Source: Pyronema omphalodes (taxonomy: Eukaryota > Ascomycota > Pezizomycetes > Pezizales > Pyronemataceae). Taken from it: a stretch of 64,000 nt of DNA. The translations under genes were made by a program, and so were the position numbers. Numbering within the stretch: the stretch's first letter is position 1; each line of letters starts with the position of its first letter. The stretch lies in contig JAJJXM010000017.1 in assembly GCA_024516155.1 (NCBI GenBank), positions 186,001-250,000 of the forward strand. The letters are read 5' to 3'. The notes beneath the pieces were generated by a model that did no database searches, was not told where the DNA came from, and was given only the letters and a program-made list of their open reading frames with translations. Positions 49,173-60,200 of this stretch are shown piece after piece.

Positions 49173-51214
49173 GATGCTTCATATTGAAGGTACTATAGCA
49201 GCGAGGGTGAGGGTTGTATATTATGGAGATGATGATGAGCTTTTGTTTTGAATTTTATGAGGAATTGTGGTCGTGATATTTACGGACGGTGTAGGACTTG
49301 GATGGGTTATATGCTTTTATTTTGCCGGTGGACGGCGGATATATTCTTTCATTTACTTGTTCTTATGTTTTGTAGCTAGTTGGAGCGGCATTGTCTTTTG
49401 TTTGAGTTTGGTTTGAGTTTTGTTTGGGTGCAATTGGAAAAATATTGTTGTTGACTTTGATTGATTGATTGATTAATTGATTGAGTCGGGAAATACTTTG
49501 TGTTGAGTGTTATTGTTACTTTGGTATGAGTTTCTTGTGATTGTGATTGAAGACTTGGTATTGAGTAAATTTCTTTTCCGGAATGAAGAATGAAGAATGA
49601 AAAATAAAAATTAATTATATGAAATTCAATCCATAGGTCCTTGCTTGGCTTGGCTTGGTTTGGCTTGGATTATGTGATGCGATGTGTTTATGCATTATGG
49701 AATGTGATTTGCTTATGGAATGGAATGGAATGCGCTTATCATTCTGATTCAAATACCCATAATTCGACACGCCTTTTCAGTTCTAAGTTCCGATTACGGA
49801 TTACGGGGTAGTGCTCGCCGGGGTTACATATCGTGACCGGTAATTGATAATTGATATGTTAGGTGACACTTAGACTTAGGTATGGTTTTTACCTTTTGCT
49901 TTTGCTTTTGCTTTTAAAGTTTTATTTTTGAGTTTTTGAGTTTTTGAGTTTTTGAGTTTTTGTTTTTAACTTTTGCGATTGCGATTGCGGTGGAGCTGGG
50001 GTGGGGTGTGGTTGTGTGATGGAGTTTTGTTCGATACAGCTAATGGGATGGGATATATGGGAACGTGGTGAGGGTATGCGGGTTTTATTGGTGGGGGATG
50101 GAAATATTATACTGACTATCGTATTGAACATTATGCTGACTACCGAGCTAAATAATGATAATCTACAACAAACTAATTTATCAGATCCAACAGCGAACAG
50201 AATCGACGTATGATAGGAGTCGGATTACTTTCACAGCAAGACAAGTCTTTGGGCTATAAGATTATCGTATGCAGGTTTTAACCCTAAGTTAAGTTAATCT
50301 AAGCTATTCTAATTCAAGCTAAGCTAAGCTCAACTTTCCCACGCTGTTTCCTCAGCTCAGTGCGGCTTAATTCTAAATCGCCTTGATGAACGAGTCCTAC
50401 CAAATTGATACACTTATGTCAAGCAGAGGATAACTGACGAGATCACCAGCAGAGGATAAGATCGATGAGATACGCACTTACAGTAAACAAAAACAAAAAC
50501 AAAACATTTTAACCCACCAAATATTGCCGTACAGATGTACAGCTGTACTCAGTCGGGTTAATACATACATAAATACACCTGCCAGTGCTTCCATACATAC
50601 ATGTACATGAGTCATCACCCGGGTTTCTTCCCGCCGCCCGCCGCCCCATAGCTCCTTGCTTCTAAATGTGCACCTGTCATGAATCCGTCACGGATGCCGA
50701 CAGGTGTTCACAGGGCTGCTTAATACTCCTTGCACTTACTGCACTTACATAACACACAAACATACTTGCGAGGCTGCGCCAACAAAAAAATAGCTATGCA
50801 TATATATGCACAGTGAGACCAGCAAACTACATAACATTAACGCCATGAAACGCCTCGAGCTATCCCTGGATGTTTAGCCATCATCTCCTTAATTCGTATC
50901 CATAGAGAAAATAATTCGGAGATATGGAAACTTTATGGTTGACGGGCTGTTTATTTTGTAGGAGTAGAAGGGTAGATATGTAGAATGTAAAAACAACGCT
51001 TAGATATTCTTGACCCCGAACCGAATCTCGACACTTAACCCCCCCTCCCCCCCGTCCGCAGTCAGCTGAAGTTGATTTCCTCCTATGGCTGGACTCAACT
51101 ATGTATGTCCTTCATAAACTATTTTTTGTTTTTTTTCACCCAGTTCCGGACAGACTATATACAGAGCCCACCACTCTAGACCCTAGACCCTAGGCTCTAG
51201 GCTCCAGTCTCCCT
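49173..51214. other. Spacer downstream of the kinase gene
   Basis: No gene is seen. It contains short runs of TTTTTGAG (49926-49968), GGCTTGGTTT-type steps (49645-49670) and TAAGCT/TTAAGT repeats (50284-50330), and an AT-rich stretch. The region serves as the shared 3' side of the kinase gene (+) and the small secreted protein gene (-), which converge. Confidence 0.5.
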
Positions 51215-51813
51215 CTACCTTATCTTCCTCATCGGAGCTTCAAAAGCCTTCGCACCATCCGGTAATCCATCAATACTAAACCCCTGTTTCCAAGTCCTAC
51301 ATGCCGTTCCATTATTTAATGGTATATAGTTCCAAATCGCATTATTCCGGAGCGTTGTACTTAATTCTGTATCTGGACAACAGACTCTGTTCCAGGTGAA
51401 GTATTCATAGCAGTCTATGTGGATTATGATTAGTCGAAGTTCTTTTGGGGAGTTGTGGAGTTGTGGAGCTGTGGAGTTGTGGAGTTGTGGAGTTGTGGAG
51501 TTGTGGAGTTGTGGAGTTGTGGAGTTGTGGAGTTGTGGGTTTGTGGTTTTTATTTTTCTTTGAGTGGGATTTTGGTAGGGGGTGTAAGGAGGAGTTGGGA
51601 AGTTTGTGGAAAATTTTGTGGGATGCATGACTTACGTGTGGGGTTCTTGGGGTCAACTCGGAAACATTTATCGTAGTTGTATTCGGTGCAGCATCCGGTT
51701 TTGCCTTTGATTATCGAACCGTCTTGGTTTTTGAAGGAACATCTATCATATCTTTGCGCAAAGATGGCGGGGAAGATGGCGAAAAGAAGGATGGGGGTGG
51801 GAGTGAACTGCAT
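51215..51813 (-). CDS. Small secreted cysteine-rich protein, candidate effector-like
   Basis: No named family is recognised. My model on the minus strand has exons 51813-51636 and 51414-51215 (125 residues). The intron starts GTAAGT and ends ACATAG. A clear signal peptide (residues 1-19, MQFTPTPILLFAIFPAIFA) precedes a hydrophilic mature chain with eight cysteines at 25, 41, 42, 50, 61, 71, 72 and 98, in the order C, CC, C, C, CC, C. That order equals the hydrophobin order, but the spacings and polar composition are unlike hydrophobins. All Cys lie in the first 80% of the chain; the end is basic (APMRKIR). The 221-nt intron carries a 9-bp minisatellite. Extracellular location is inferred from the leader; function is unknown. 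Confidence 0.78.
51450..51538. repeat. 9-bp minisatellite (GTTGTGGAG)n inside an intron
   Basis: About ten copies of GTTGTGGAG, lying wholly within the intron of the small secreted protein gene (51415-51635). Confidence 0.92.
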
Positions 51814-53719
51814 CGTAGTTTCTGATCGGAGAAAGTTGGTTGGTGAGTGAGTGCGCCGATGGTTAATGACAAGCAGTGTTGGGAGATGATAAAGTAATCT
51901 GCAGGAGTTTATTGACAAATTGACAATTCTGAAAGTGAAGGATGGGTGAGATTATTTATTATGTTACAGTCTTCGTTATCGATAAGTCCTGATCCTTTCG
52001 GTTTTACACTTTTTCTTCCGAAGCCGTGGATGTTTGCGAAAGGCGTTTTGAAGGCGTTGAAAAGGTGTATTAAAGCTTACATAGGCAATTCTTACATTCA
52101 ATGATGTTAACGCAGTGGCGTATGTATTACGGACATAAGCATGGCGTCAATCAAACTTCGGGGTAGGCTGCAGCCGGGAATGATAGTTGAAGAACAGCGC
52201 CGGTCATAAACGCCTCGTATGCGTGAAGGTGCGTGAAAATTGCACCTCTGGAGGCTACGGGAAGGTTTGTGCAGGGAGGAAGAACTAAACTAACTATATT
52301 GCAGGCCCCAGCAAACGTTTTGAAGTTAGGAATGCTATATTTATTAACTGTAGATATGCTTATGACGATTGAGAGTGTTATTGATTAATACAGTAATTAA
52401 TTGCACCGTTTTGGAAAATCGAGACTTTCGGTATTGGTTTGCTTATTCGTTGGTTGTTTGTTCGTTTTATTATACACCGTTCACCTTAATCATTCCTCCT
52501 GACTAAAGCCATCTAGTGAGGCTCCCCGAGACGTTTGGTAATATTCAATGCTGGTTGATGTGTTTCTAACGAGTGATGCCGTATGACTATCTGTGGCCTC
52601 CCGCGTGGCGCTGGTCTCATTTTGACGTCTAAATGAGCTTCCGGGAAGAAACACAACCCAGAATGTAGCCAGAATTTAACTAAAACCAGCCAAATCCGCT
52701 CCTTGAATTAAGAATAAGTAGATCATCTGGAATTAAATGCCCCGTTACTTTCATCACCTCGAGTGATTGCCTATGGATAATCGCACTTCCTCGTTGAGAT
52801 CGCTACAGAAATCTCACACCGTTTAGTGCTTGTTCATCAATCAGAAGCTGTTATCCTCTATTTCATTTGTTTACTTCCCCACACTTTCTATCCTTCCCCC
52901 CTTCATCCTTTCTACACATCAGCTATCAACTCACCCGAGTCTCAACATGGAGTAGGGTTGTCATCGTGACATCGCCGAATCAACCATAAAAAACAAAAAT
53001 TTTAATCACACGTTACAGCAGTAAGTACATCTAGGTTCCCTGTACTTCAAACCACGACTAATGACGCGACTGACGTGACGCGCATAGCTCAGAAAGACCA
53101 CCCTCAGCATCTTCATTAGAGCAGAGCTGAGAACAACAGCAATACGAATAGAGTCGTGATATGCACTTTCATTACTGTCTATTGAAGACCCTTGAGATAA
53201 GGATCTCTTTGCGTGCCGCCATTCAGCGAGATAATGTACCCACAGAACCGGTATTTAAGGATCCTAGTGAAGTACGAATTGATGCCATAGAGATGACTTG
53301 CTTAGGTTGAAGACAAACAAGACTAAGTAGGTTCACTCTCCGTTCCATACCTCGATTAGTCGGAATGGCTAATCTGGATATTTGTCAGGTTGAGTAAATT
53401 CCGAAAATAAAGTTATTTAATCTACATAGAGGCTTTTCGTACCTACGCCAAACGTTACTTCGCCATACCAAAATCAACATTGATGCCTAGATGCAAGATT
53501 CGCTATCATAGCCATGACAGCCGGGTTTATCTCACTTCTCGAGCTCTGTATATAGCCATCGACAGATAAAACCCTTTTCCTTAAAGATGGCGAACGCTGT
53601 CTCTAGCGTATGTTTCTCTTCAATGTTCCATGTTCAATGGATTATGTTCCAAATCACTGATTTAACTAATCCAGAGAGAAGGGCCTTATCCAATTTGCCT
53701 CGACATTTTAACCAGCTGC
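51814..53719. other. Spacer between the secreted-protein gene and the foldback-like element
   Basis: AT-balanced sequence without long repeats, and no frame with recognisable domains. The first 150 bp contain the presumed promoter of the minus-strand secreted-protein gene, including an AATAAATAA (51954-51962 on the minus strand) that could act as a TATA-like element. Confidence 0.4.
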
Positions 53720-53751
53720 ATGGCCCTATGGTACAAGAAAACGAGTGAGAG

Positions 53752-54295
53752 TGGTTTAGTTCAAACACCTTCGTGGTTTAGCTAAACACCGAAAGTGTTT
53801 AGTTAAACACCCTAAACACCAAAGTTGTTTAGTCTGATTTAAGGTGTTTAGCTAAACCACCCATCGTTGTTTAAAGGTGTTTAGTTAAACACCCCTAAAC
53901 ACCGAAGTTGTTTAGTGTGATTTACGGTGTTTAGCTAAACTACCCAGCGTTGTTTAGTTAAACAACTACCTTGATTTTTTTTCTTTGAGGGGTTTATTTA
54001 AACACCCTAGGGGTGTTTAAATAAACACCTTCTTTTTCGCTTATTCTTCGGTGTTTATTTAAACATCCTAGGGGTGTTTAAGGATGTTTAAATAAACACC
54101 TTCTTTTTTGCTTATTCTTCGGTGTTTAGATAAACACCCTAGGGGTGTTTAAGGATGTTTAAGGATGTTTAAATAAACACATTCTTTTTCGCTTATTCTT
54201 TGGTGTTTATTTAAACACCCTAGGGGTGTTCAAATAAACACCTTCTTCTTCGCTTATTCTTCGGGGTTTATTTGAACTGTCCTCTGATGTTCAAA
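53752..54295. repeat. Left array of TAAACACC/GGTGTTTA motifs
   Basis: More than twenty copies of the hexamer core TAAACA/TGTTTA in both orientations. Several form perfect short palindromes (GGTGTTTAGCTAAAC, GGTGTTTAAATAAACACC), and a longer unit of about 75-90 bp repeats about four times from 53985. Confidence 0.85.
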
Positions 54296-54939
54296 TAAAC
54301 ATCCACAGTCCACTTCCTAGGGATGGCTTTTCCATGGTTCATATAAATCACCCTGCAGTGTTCTACTGAACATTCAGTTTTAAACTGTAGAGCTGTGTTC
54401 TGCTTATGTTTGTTGATGGAAGTGGATATTGCCTTAGTGCGCATCCCTTCCTTATGTTCTGTTCGTTCTGCCGTTGTTGTTCCTCGTTCTTCATCCATTT
54501 CATTCACTTGTTTCTCCACCTCCATCTTTCCGTCTTGTTTGACTGTAAGTTTTTCCTCATGTCAAATGTTTATCCCTCTACAGAATTTGCTTGTTCATAC
54601 ACCATACGCCACCGGAGGGACAAAAGGGAGAGAGGGGTTGGGGGGGGGGGGGGGGGGGGATATGAACTTCTAGATACTCGCTGAGTCAAGTACTGCAAAC
54701 CAACCCCACAAATATCTACAATGCTAACCAGACAAACAGGATGCTCAGAAAACCTAAGTCTATTTATTGAAGCGATCCATGATTCCAGCATATGTAAGGG
54801 TCAATTAAAACAGGCACAAAGCGAATGGTACAACACAGAGAGGAGGAGCAGGAGTAGGAGGGGTGAGGAGGGAGGTGGGAGGTTCCTGTATGTATAGATA
54901 GAGGACCTGGCAATAGCTAGAGACATGTTATATAATGAG

Positions 54940-55465
54940 CGAGTGGTTTAGTAATTAATTTAAAACATTTAAAAAATATCAGAGGTGCTTAATCAAACCA
55001 CTATTGTGCAAGGTGTTTAGTAGGTGTTTAAATCGGTGTTTCAAGGTGTTTAGTAGGTGTTTAAATCGGTGTTTAAAGGTGTTTAGATCGGTGTTTAAAG
55101 GTGTTTAAAGGTGTTTAAAGGTGTTTAAAGGTGTTTGAATCGGTGTTTAAATCGGTGTTTAAAGGTGTTTAGTAGGTGTTTAAAGGTGTTTAAAGGTGTT
55201 TAAAGGTGTTTAAATCGGTGTTTAAAGGTGTTTAAATCGGTGTTTAAAGGTGTTTAGTAGGTGTTTAAAGGTGTTTAGTAGGTGTTTAAAGAGGTGTTTA
55301 GTAGGTGTTTAAAGGTGCTTAGTAGGTGTTTAAAGAGGTGTTTAGTAGGTGTTTAAAGGTGTTTAGTAGGTGTTTAAAGAGGTGTTTAGTAAATGAATTT
55401 TGTGGGTGTTTGAATTAAACACCTTTTGTGGTTTAAAGTGTGGTTTGATTAAACACCTTTTTTTT
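54940..55465. repeat. Right array of GGTGTTTA motifs
   Basis: Over forty GGTGTTTA(A/G) copies, nearly all in one orientation, with AATC and GTAG spacers in 8-14 bp steps. It ends with two inverted TTAAACACC motifs near 55430-55460. Confidence 0.88.
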
Positions 55466-55476
55466 GTACCACAGGG

Positions 55477-57237
55477 ATGGTATTTTGCGGCGCTGGACCA
55501 GAGACATCAATCTCTGTAGTTTTGGCCGTGCTCTTCTGGCCACTCCGAGGGGTTTTTTTTTTTTTTTTTTTTAGGGGGGGTTCTATGATTGCCCGGGTTT
55601 CCCCCTGCTGTATAGAGATGGTAGTGGGTACATATCAAAACGGAATTCGCTAAGGATCACACATCACACTAGCGAGCTTGCCGACACTAAATACAAAGGC
55701 CAAGTAGGGAATAATAGAATACTCACAGTGGCATTCTATAGCAAAATTCCCCACGGTCTCAAACTAGTCTCAACCATGGCACGCATACCCACTTACGCCT
55801 TCTAGGCAAACCGTATTCACTCAAGACTCATCAAAATCCTAACTCCCAACATCCTACAGTCCTCGTTACGGGTCTGAAAGTTAAAGCAGGCAAAATGAGA
55901 TTCCAGAGCACCAGTATGAACGGCGACAACATCATTCTTTGGTCACCATGACAATTTACCAATCCTCCAGAATTTGGTTGGTCTCTCCCGCAGTCAAACC
56001 TAAAATTCTTGAGGAAGGTCCCTAGAACATAGTCTTGCTGGCTCTTCTACTTCTTATTTGCTGTATTATGTATCAAGTATTGTAATTTCGGAACCGGAAT
56101 TGGGGAGAAATAATGATACCCCAATTACACGGCATATCAGGCAGAATCACAGTCCGACTGAAGAAACGCTCGAAGGAAGTAAACCACATAGTGCACTTTA
56201 TTAAGTATCATGATTTCAGAGTCAAATTCTGATACCAATAAGGATACCACGGTTAGAAGACTGAACAGGTAGAATCACAGTCCGGCTGAACGAACGCTTG
56301 AAGGCTTGAAGGCTTGAAGGCTTGAAGGCTTGAAGGCTTGAAGGCTTGAAGGCTCGAAGGTCAAAGGAATACGTGTACTGTATTTACATTCGTTATGCAC
56401 TTAATGAATACTGAAGAAAGCTGGGATATTTAAATTCTAATACCGCGATATAAACTAGGCATTTAACCAAGAGTGAATTTTGGCATGACAATACGTGCTT
56501 AATAATTTTAGCTCGGAAAGTACATGTTACCAGTGTCTCGAATGTTATTCTCAGTCAAGTATTGCTGGTTTATTAGGAAGAATGGCGGGCGACCGTATAA
56601 GCTCTGCGTAGCATGATTGACTTGAATATCACGAAATTTGCTGTTGATTTTAATTAGTTAGGATGATATATCATGATTATTAGCTTCGTCACTGTGTTCG
56701 ACTAATATGCAAAGTTTCAGTGCAATATAAGAATCAATTGAGTGGAAATAGGTTTTAGCGCAAATATGAATTGAATATTTATCCCATTCAAGTATCCTAT
56801 ATTTCTTAGGAAGACTGACTACTGGTATCATGGTTCGACCCTCAACATCTCATACCTGTGAAAACGTTTAACGCAGCCTCGTATCGAGCTGTTCGTCCCT
56901 CAAGGGTCTTCTACCAAATTTTCTCGGCCCTCTTGATGACAGTGGCAGGTGCCATTCAGGTTCAACGCGTCCAGACATTCAGTTTCTACAGAATCTTCGC
57001 GTTGCAGACATCCTCTTCCTCACCACCAACCTACGAGCAACGAAGTTCGTCATCGAATCCCAACCACAAAACAGCAAGTCATATTCAAGGTACCACTGAT
57101 CAATCTTCGTGAAGACAAACCAAGTAATTAATCATCAGACACACTTCATAACTTCCCTTCTACTACCCTCATCTACTCACGCAAACCCTTTCTTTGCCTT
57201 TTACCTATTTCCGACGCCATCTGTAATATCTTCAGCC
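55477..57237. other. Spacer upstream of the giant-protein gene
   Basis: It contains a T run (55554-55572), a roughly 120-bp imperfect direct duplication (about 56065-56175 and 56205-56305, both carrying GAATCACAGTCCG) and an 8-bp GCTTGAAG array (56288-56352). A short open frame at 56858-57112 has no recognised motif and is probably leader sequence. CT-rich DNA at 57150-57235 precedes the ATG. Confidence 0.5.
56288..56352. repeat. 8-bp minisatellite (GCTTGAAG)n
   Basis: Eight copies of GCTTGAAG, ending with a GCTCGAAG variant, inside the second copy of the 120-bp duplication. Confidence 0.9.
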
Positions 57238-60200
57238 ATGGTAAACAACAAGAAAAAGATGTAAGGAATTTTCTTCTCTCTTCTCCTCCCTATCACGTCG
57301 GTCGCCACAAGAGTTTTGAACCTAATGCATTCCCTTTTTCAGGCACAAGAAGTCTGTCGGAAACACCGCCAATACCGCCAACACCATCCCCACCAACAGA
57401 GCAGGCACACAGAAGAACACACCTGCAATGCCTACTATCATCGCCACTCCTTCCTTAGGATCAGCTCCGACCATGGCCTCTTCTTCCGGTATCACTGCGG
57501 GTGACTCTCCTCCCAATCCCGTTGGCAGCGAGAACGGAAACAACAACCCTTCCGGTCACGAGGATCAGAATGGAATGGGAAGCAGTACCCAGGTTATCCC
57601 AGAGGAAATCGTGACCAATTCACAGCCTGACGTCCCGGGTGTTGGGGACAAAATCGACACTCTGCTTCACAATATCCTCGCTGGGTCCGGAATCAATTAC
57701 AATGACTTTAAGGCGAAGCAGGTCGAAAACCAGCAGAATCAACCCATGACTTCATCTGATACTATTCAGAACACTCTGACCTTTGGCGGAGTTGAAGTCC
57801 CCACAGGAGGCTTCGGTTTTACCGCTCCAATCTTGGGCGGAGCTCAAGTTCCAGCCGTAGCTTCCAAGTCCTGCACTCCGACCTTCAGCGGAGTACAGCT
57901 CCCTTCTTTGAAAGTAAAGCAGACACCCCAATGGCCCAAACTTCATAACCCATCAGTTTTCGAACTTGGCGCTCTGGACGCTGTCAAGCCTGCCGCTGGC
58001 AGAGTCGATACGTTGCCAGAAGGACCACGGTTCAACCAAAACTGGCCGCTGGTCGCCAAACCCTTGGCCCCGGGAGCACCGCTACCGGGATCAGTGGGCC
58101 CGGCGAATCCGGGTCGCATTGCCGAAGACCTGGTGGATGAAGAATCAACAAATCTAACTCAGGCACCAAACATACCGCCTGCAACGACAGGGCTAAACCC
58201 TAGTAGTACTACCACGACCGCGAGTACAAAATCTGAGACACCCAATGAACTACTCCCCTCTGCGGTGCTGTCGATGTCTCATGGGGCACTTACTCCTAAT
58301 CAAAGAGCTCTCATAACCATGATGCTCGAGGAGGAAAATTCCAAGCTACGCCAATCAAAGGCAGTGACACCATTCGATCACAAGCAAAAACAGCCTCAAG
58401 GTCCAGGAACTCAGTTTCCACCAACCGGGTCTGTAACCGCACCTTCAGCTCCGCCTGCACCAACCGGCCATAATGCACCTATTTTCCCATCTGCACCACT
58501 TGCCCTGTCTGCACTGCCTGCTCCTCCTGTACCAGCAGCTCGTTCTGCTCCGAAGACTTCAGTCTTATCTACCAAGGCGATCAAGGGGAAAAAATGGAAC
58601 AAAGGAATGCCATTGAGCAAAGTAGGCGGTGGAACTACATTCAATCCCTTTGTGAATGTAAAGGTCGATTCCTTCCTTCAACAGCCGATGCAGTTCAAGC
58701 CAGCAGTATCACACGATATTACCATGGGGGAAATGTCTACGCCGATCAAGCAGTCTGCGAGTCAACAGTCTACTCCTGTGCAAGCGGATACGACTATGCT
58801 CGATGCTCCCTCACACTTTGCTGAGTTCATCGTAAAAAGCCCGGCTTCAACCACATCGACTCTTGCATTGCCAGTTGTAGGTGCGGTGTTACCGGGTTAC
58901 TCCACCCAGACAGCTACCCCAAATAATGCCTTTCAGAATATGCCTGGTAATACTATTACGGCAAGCGCACCATTATCGGCACCGATGAATGGTAGCAACT
59001 TCCCCTTTCCGCCCACTCAGCCAAAGCCAACGACACCGAGCCAGATCACCGACGTTTCCTTCGGACAGACCCAGCCTCAGAGTATCGAGCTCTCCAATAA
59101 AGCAACAGCGATGCTACCATCAGTTAATGCCCAATCCGGTCCTCCTACTACAGCAATTCCAGCTCAAGTGGCGCTAGCAGTGCCACCAAGAAGGGTTACA
59201 AACCTGTCCATCGGATGTGGTCGGCGTCCGCAAGGTCCAGCCACAAGAAAGGCAGCAGCAGGAATATCACGAGTCGCACCAAAGAAAAGTGCAGTTCAGC
59301 AGCCGGTCTTTATTGCTGTGAATAAAAAGGCCAGACAGGGTGATGCTCCAGTCATCACAGCGGCGGCAGCACAAACCGTCATTTCAGGAATGGCACCAGA
59401 TGCACCAGTATCAGCACCGTCGGCAGTGGCCCCAGTGATCACCTTCACTGCAGAAACGTTTACTCCCACTGAGACAGCTCCACCTGCAGTGGTGGCGGCA
59501 CGAACTCTCACTCCTTCACCATCCATCACTCCTGCACTACCCACCACTCCGACACAGCCTCTCACTCAAACTACGGCATCCCTGGCTTCACAGGACAAGT
59601 CTGAAGCAGGTAAGTCTCCAGTACCACAGACAGACATTGATTCATCTAGAAAGCTGACGGAAGGAAATCCAGGTATCCCACCTACAGCGGCAGCGGTACA
59701 ACAAATTAGTGTCGCTCAACCAGTCCAGGTTACAGCTGCTACTACTGTCACATCCACCCCCAAAAATGCATTCGAGGGTATATCTGGTCACATAGCATCA
59801 TTCGTACCAGTTCAGAGCAACAATGTCGCCATTGCATCTGCTCCTGCAAAGTCAGTGACACCGGCCAAGATCACGGATCTTCCTTTTGGCCCTCTTCAAG
59901 GTAATACTGCAGTTATTACAGCGCCGCCGGTACAGACAGTCACCTGGACACCAGCACCAGTAGCAACGTCAGAACCAGCAGTGGCTCCAGTGATCACTGC
60001 CACAGCATCCACTGCTCGTCCTACTCCGGCTGTTCTCAATCCATTTGCCAAAGTCAATCCCGCAACCTTGGCGTACAATCCCGCTAATCCTTTCGCCAAA
60101 CATCCTCCTCACCCTAAACCTGCAGCATCGCAAGATGTCACTATGGAAGGGATATCAACGCCGGTTAAGCAGCCTGTCAGTTTCGTGGCTTCACCCTCGC

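Larger units (their letters stand above)
53724..55476. mobile_element. Candidate foldback-like DNA element with GGTGTTTA arrays, 1,753 bp
   Basis: The ends form an imperfect terminal inverted repeat: 53724-53741 (CCCTATGGTACAAG...) matches the reverse complement of 55459-55476 at 16 of 18 bases. The same four bases, ATGG, flank both sides (53720-53723, 55477-55480). Inside, each arm is filled with a short motif, GTGTTTA or its complement TAAACAC, often as the palindrome GTGTTTAGCTAAACAC. The left arm (53752-54295) includes about four units of 75-90 bp carrying AAACACCCTAGGGGTGTTT and TTCTTTTTCGCTTATTCTTCGG; the right arm (54940-55465) is GGTGTTTAAAGGTGTTTAGTA-like. The middle (about 54300-54940) has no transposase motif and includes a 20-base G run. 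I infer a non-autonomous foldback/MITE-like element; its superfamily is not identifiable. Confidence 0.55.

Noticed and set aside
51215..51813. Calling the 8-Cys secreted protein a hydrophobin
   Set aside because: The order of cysteines fits, but gap lengths and the hydrophilic chain do not.
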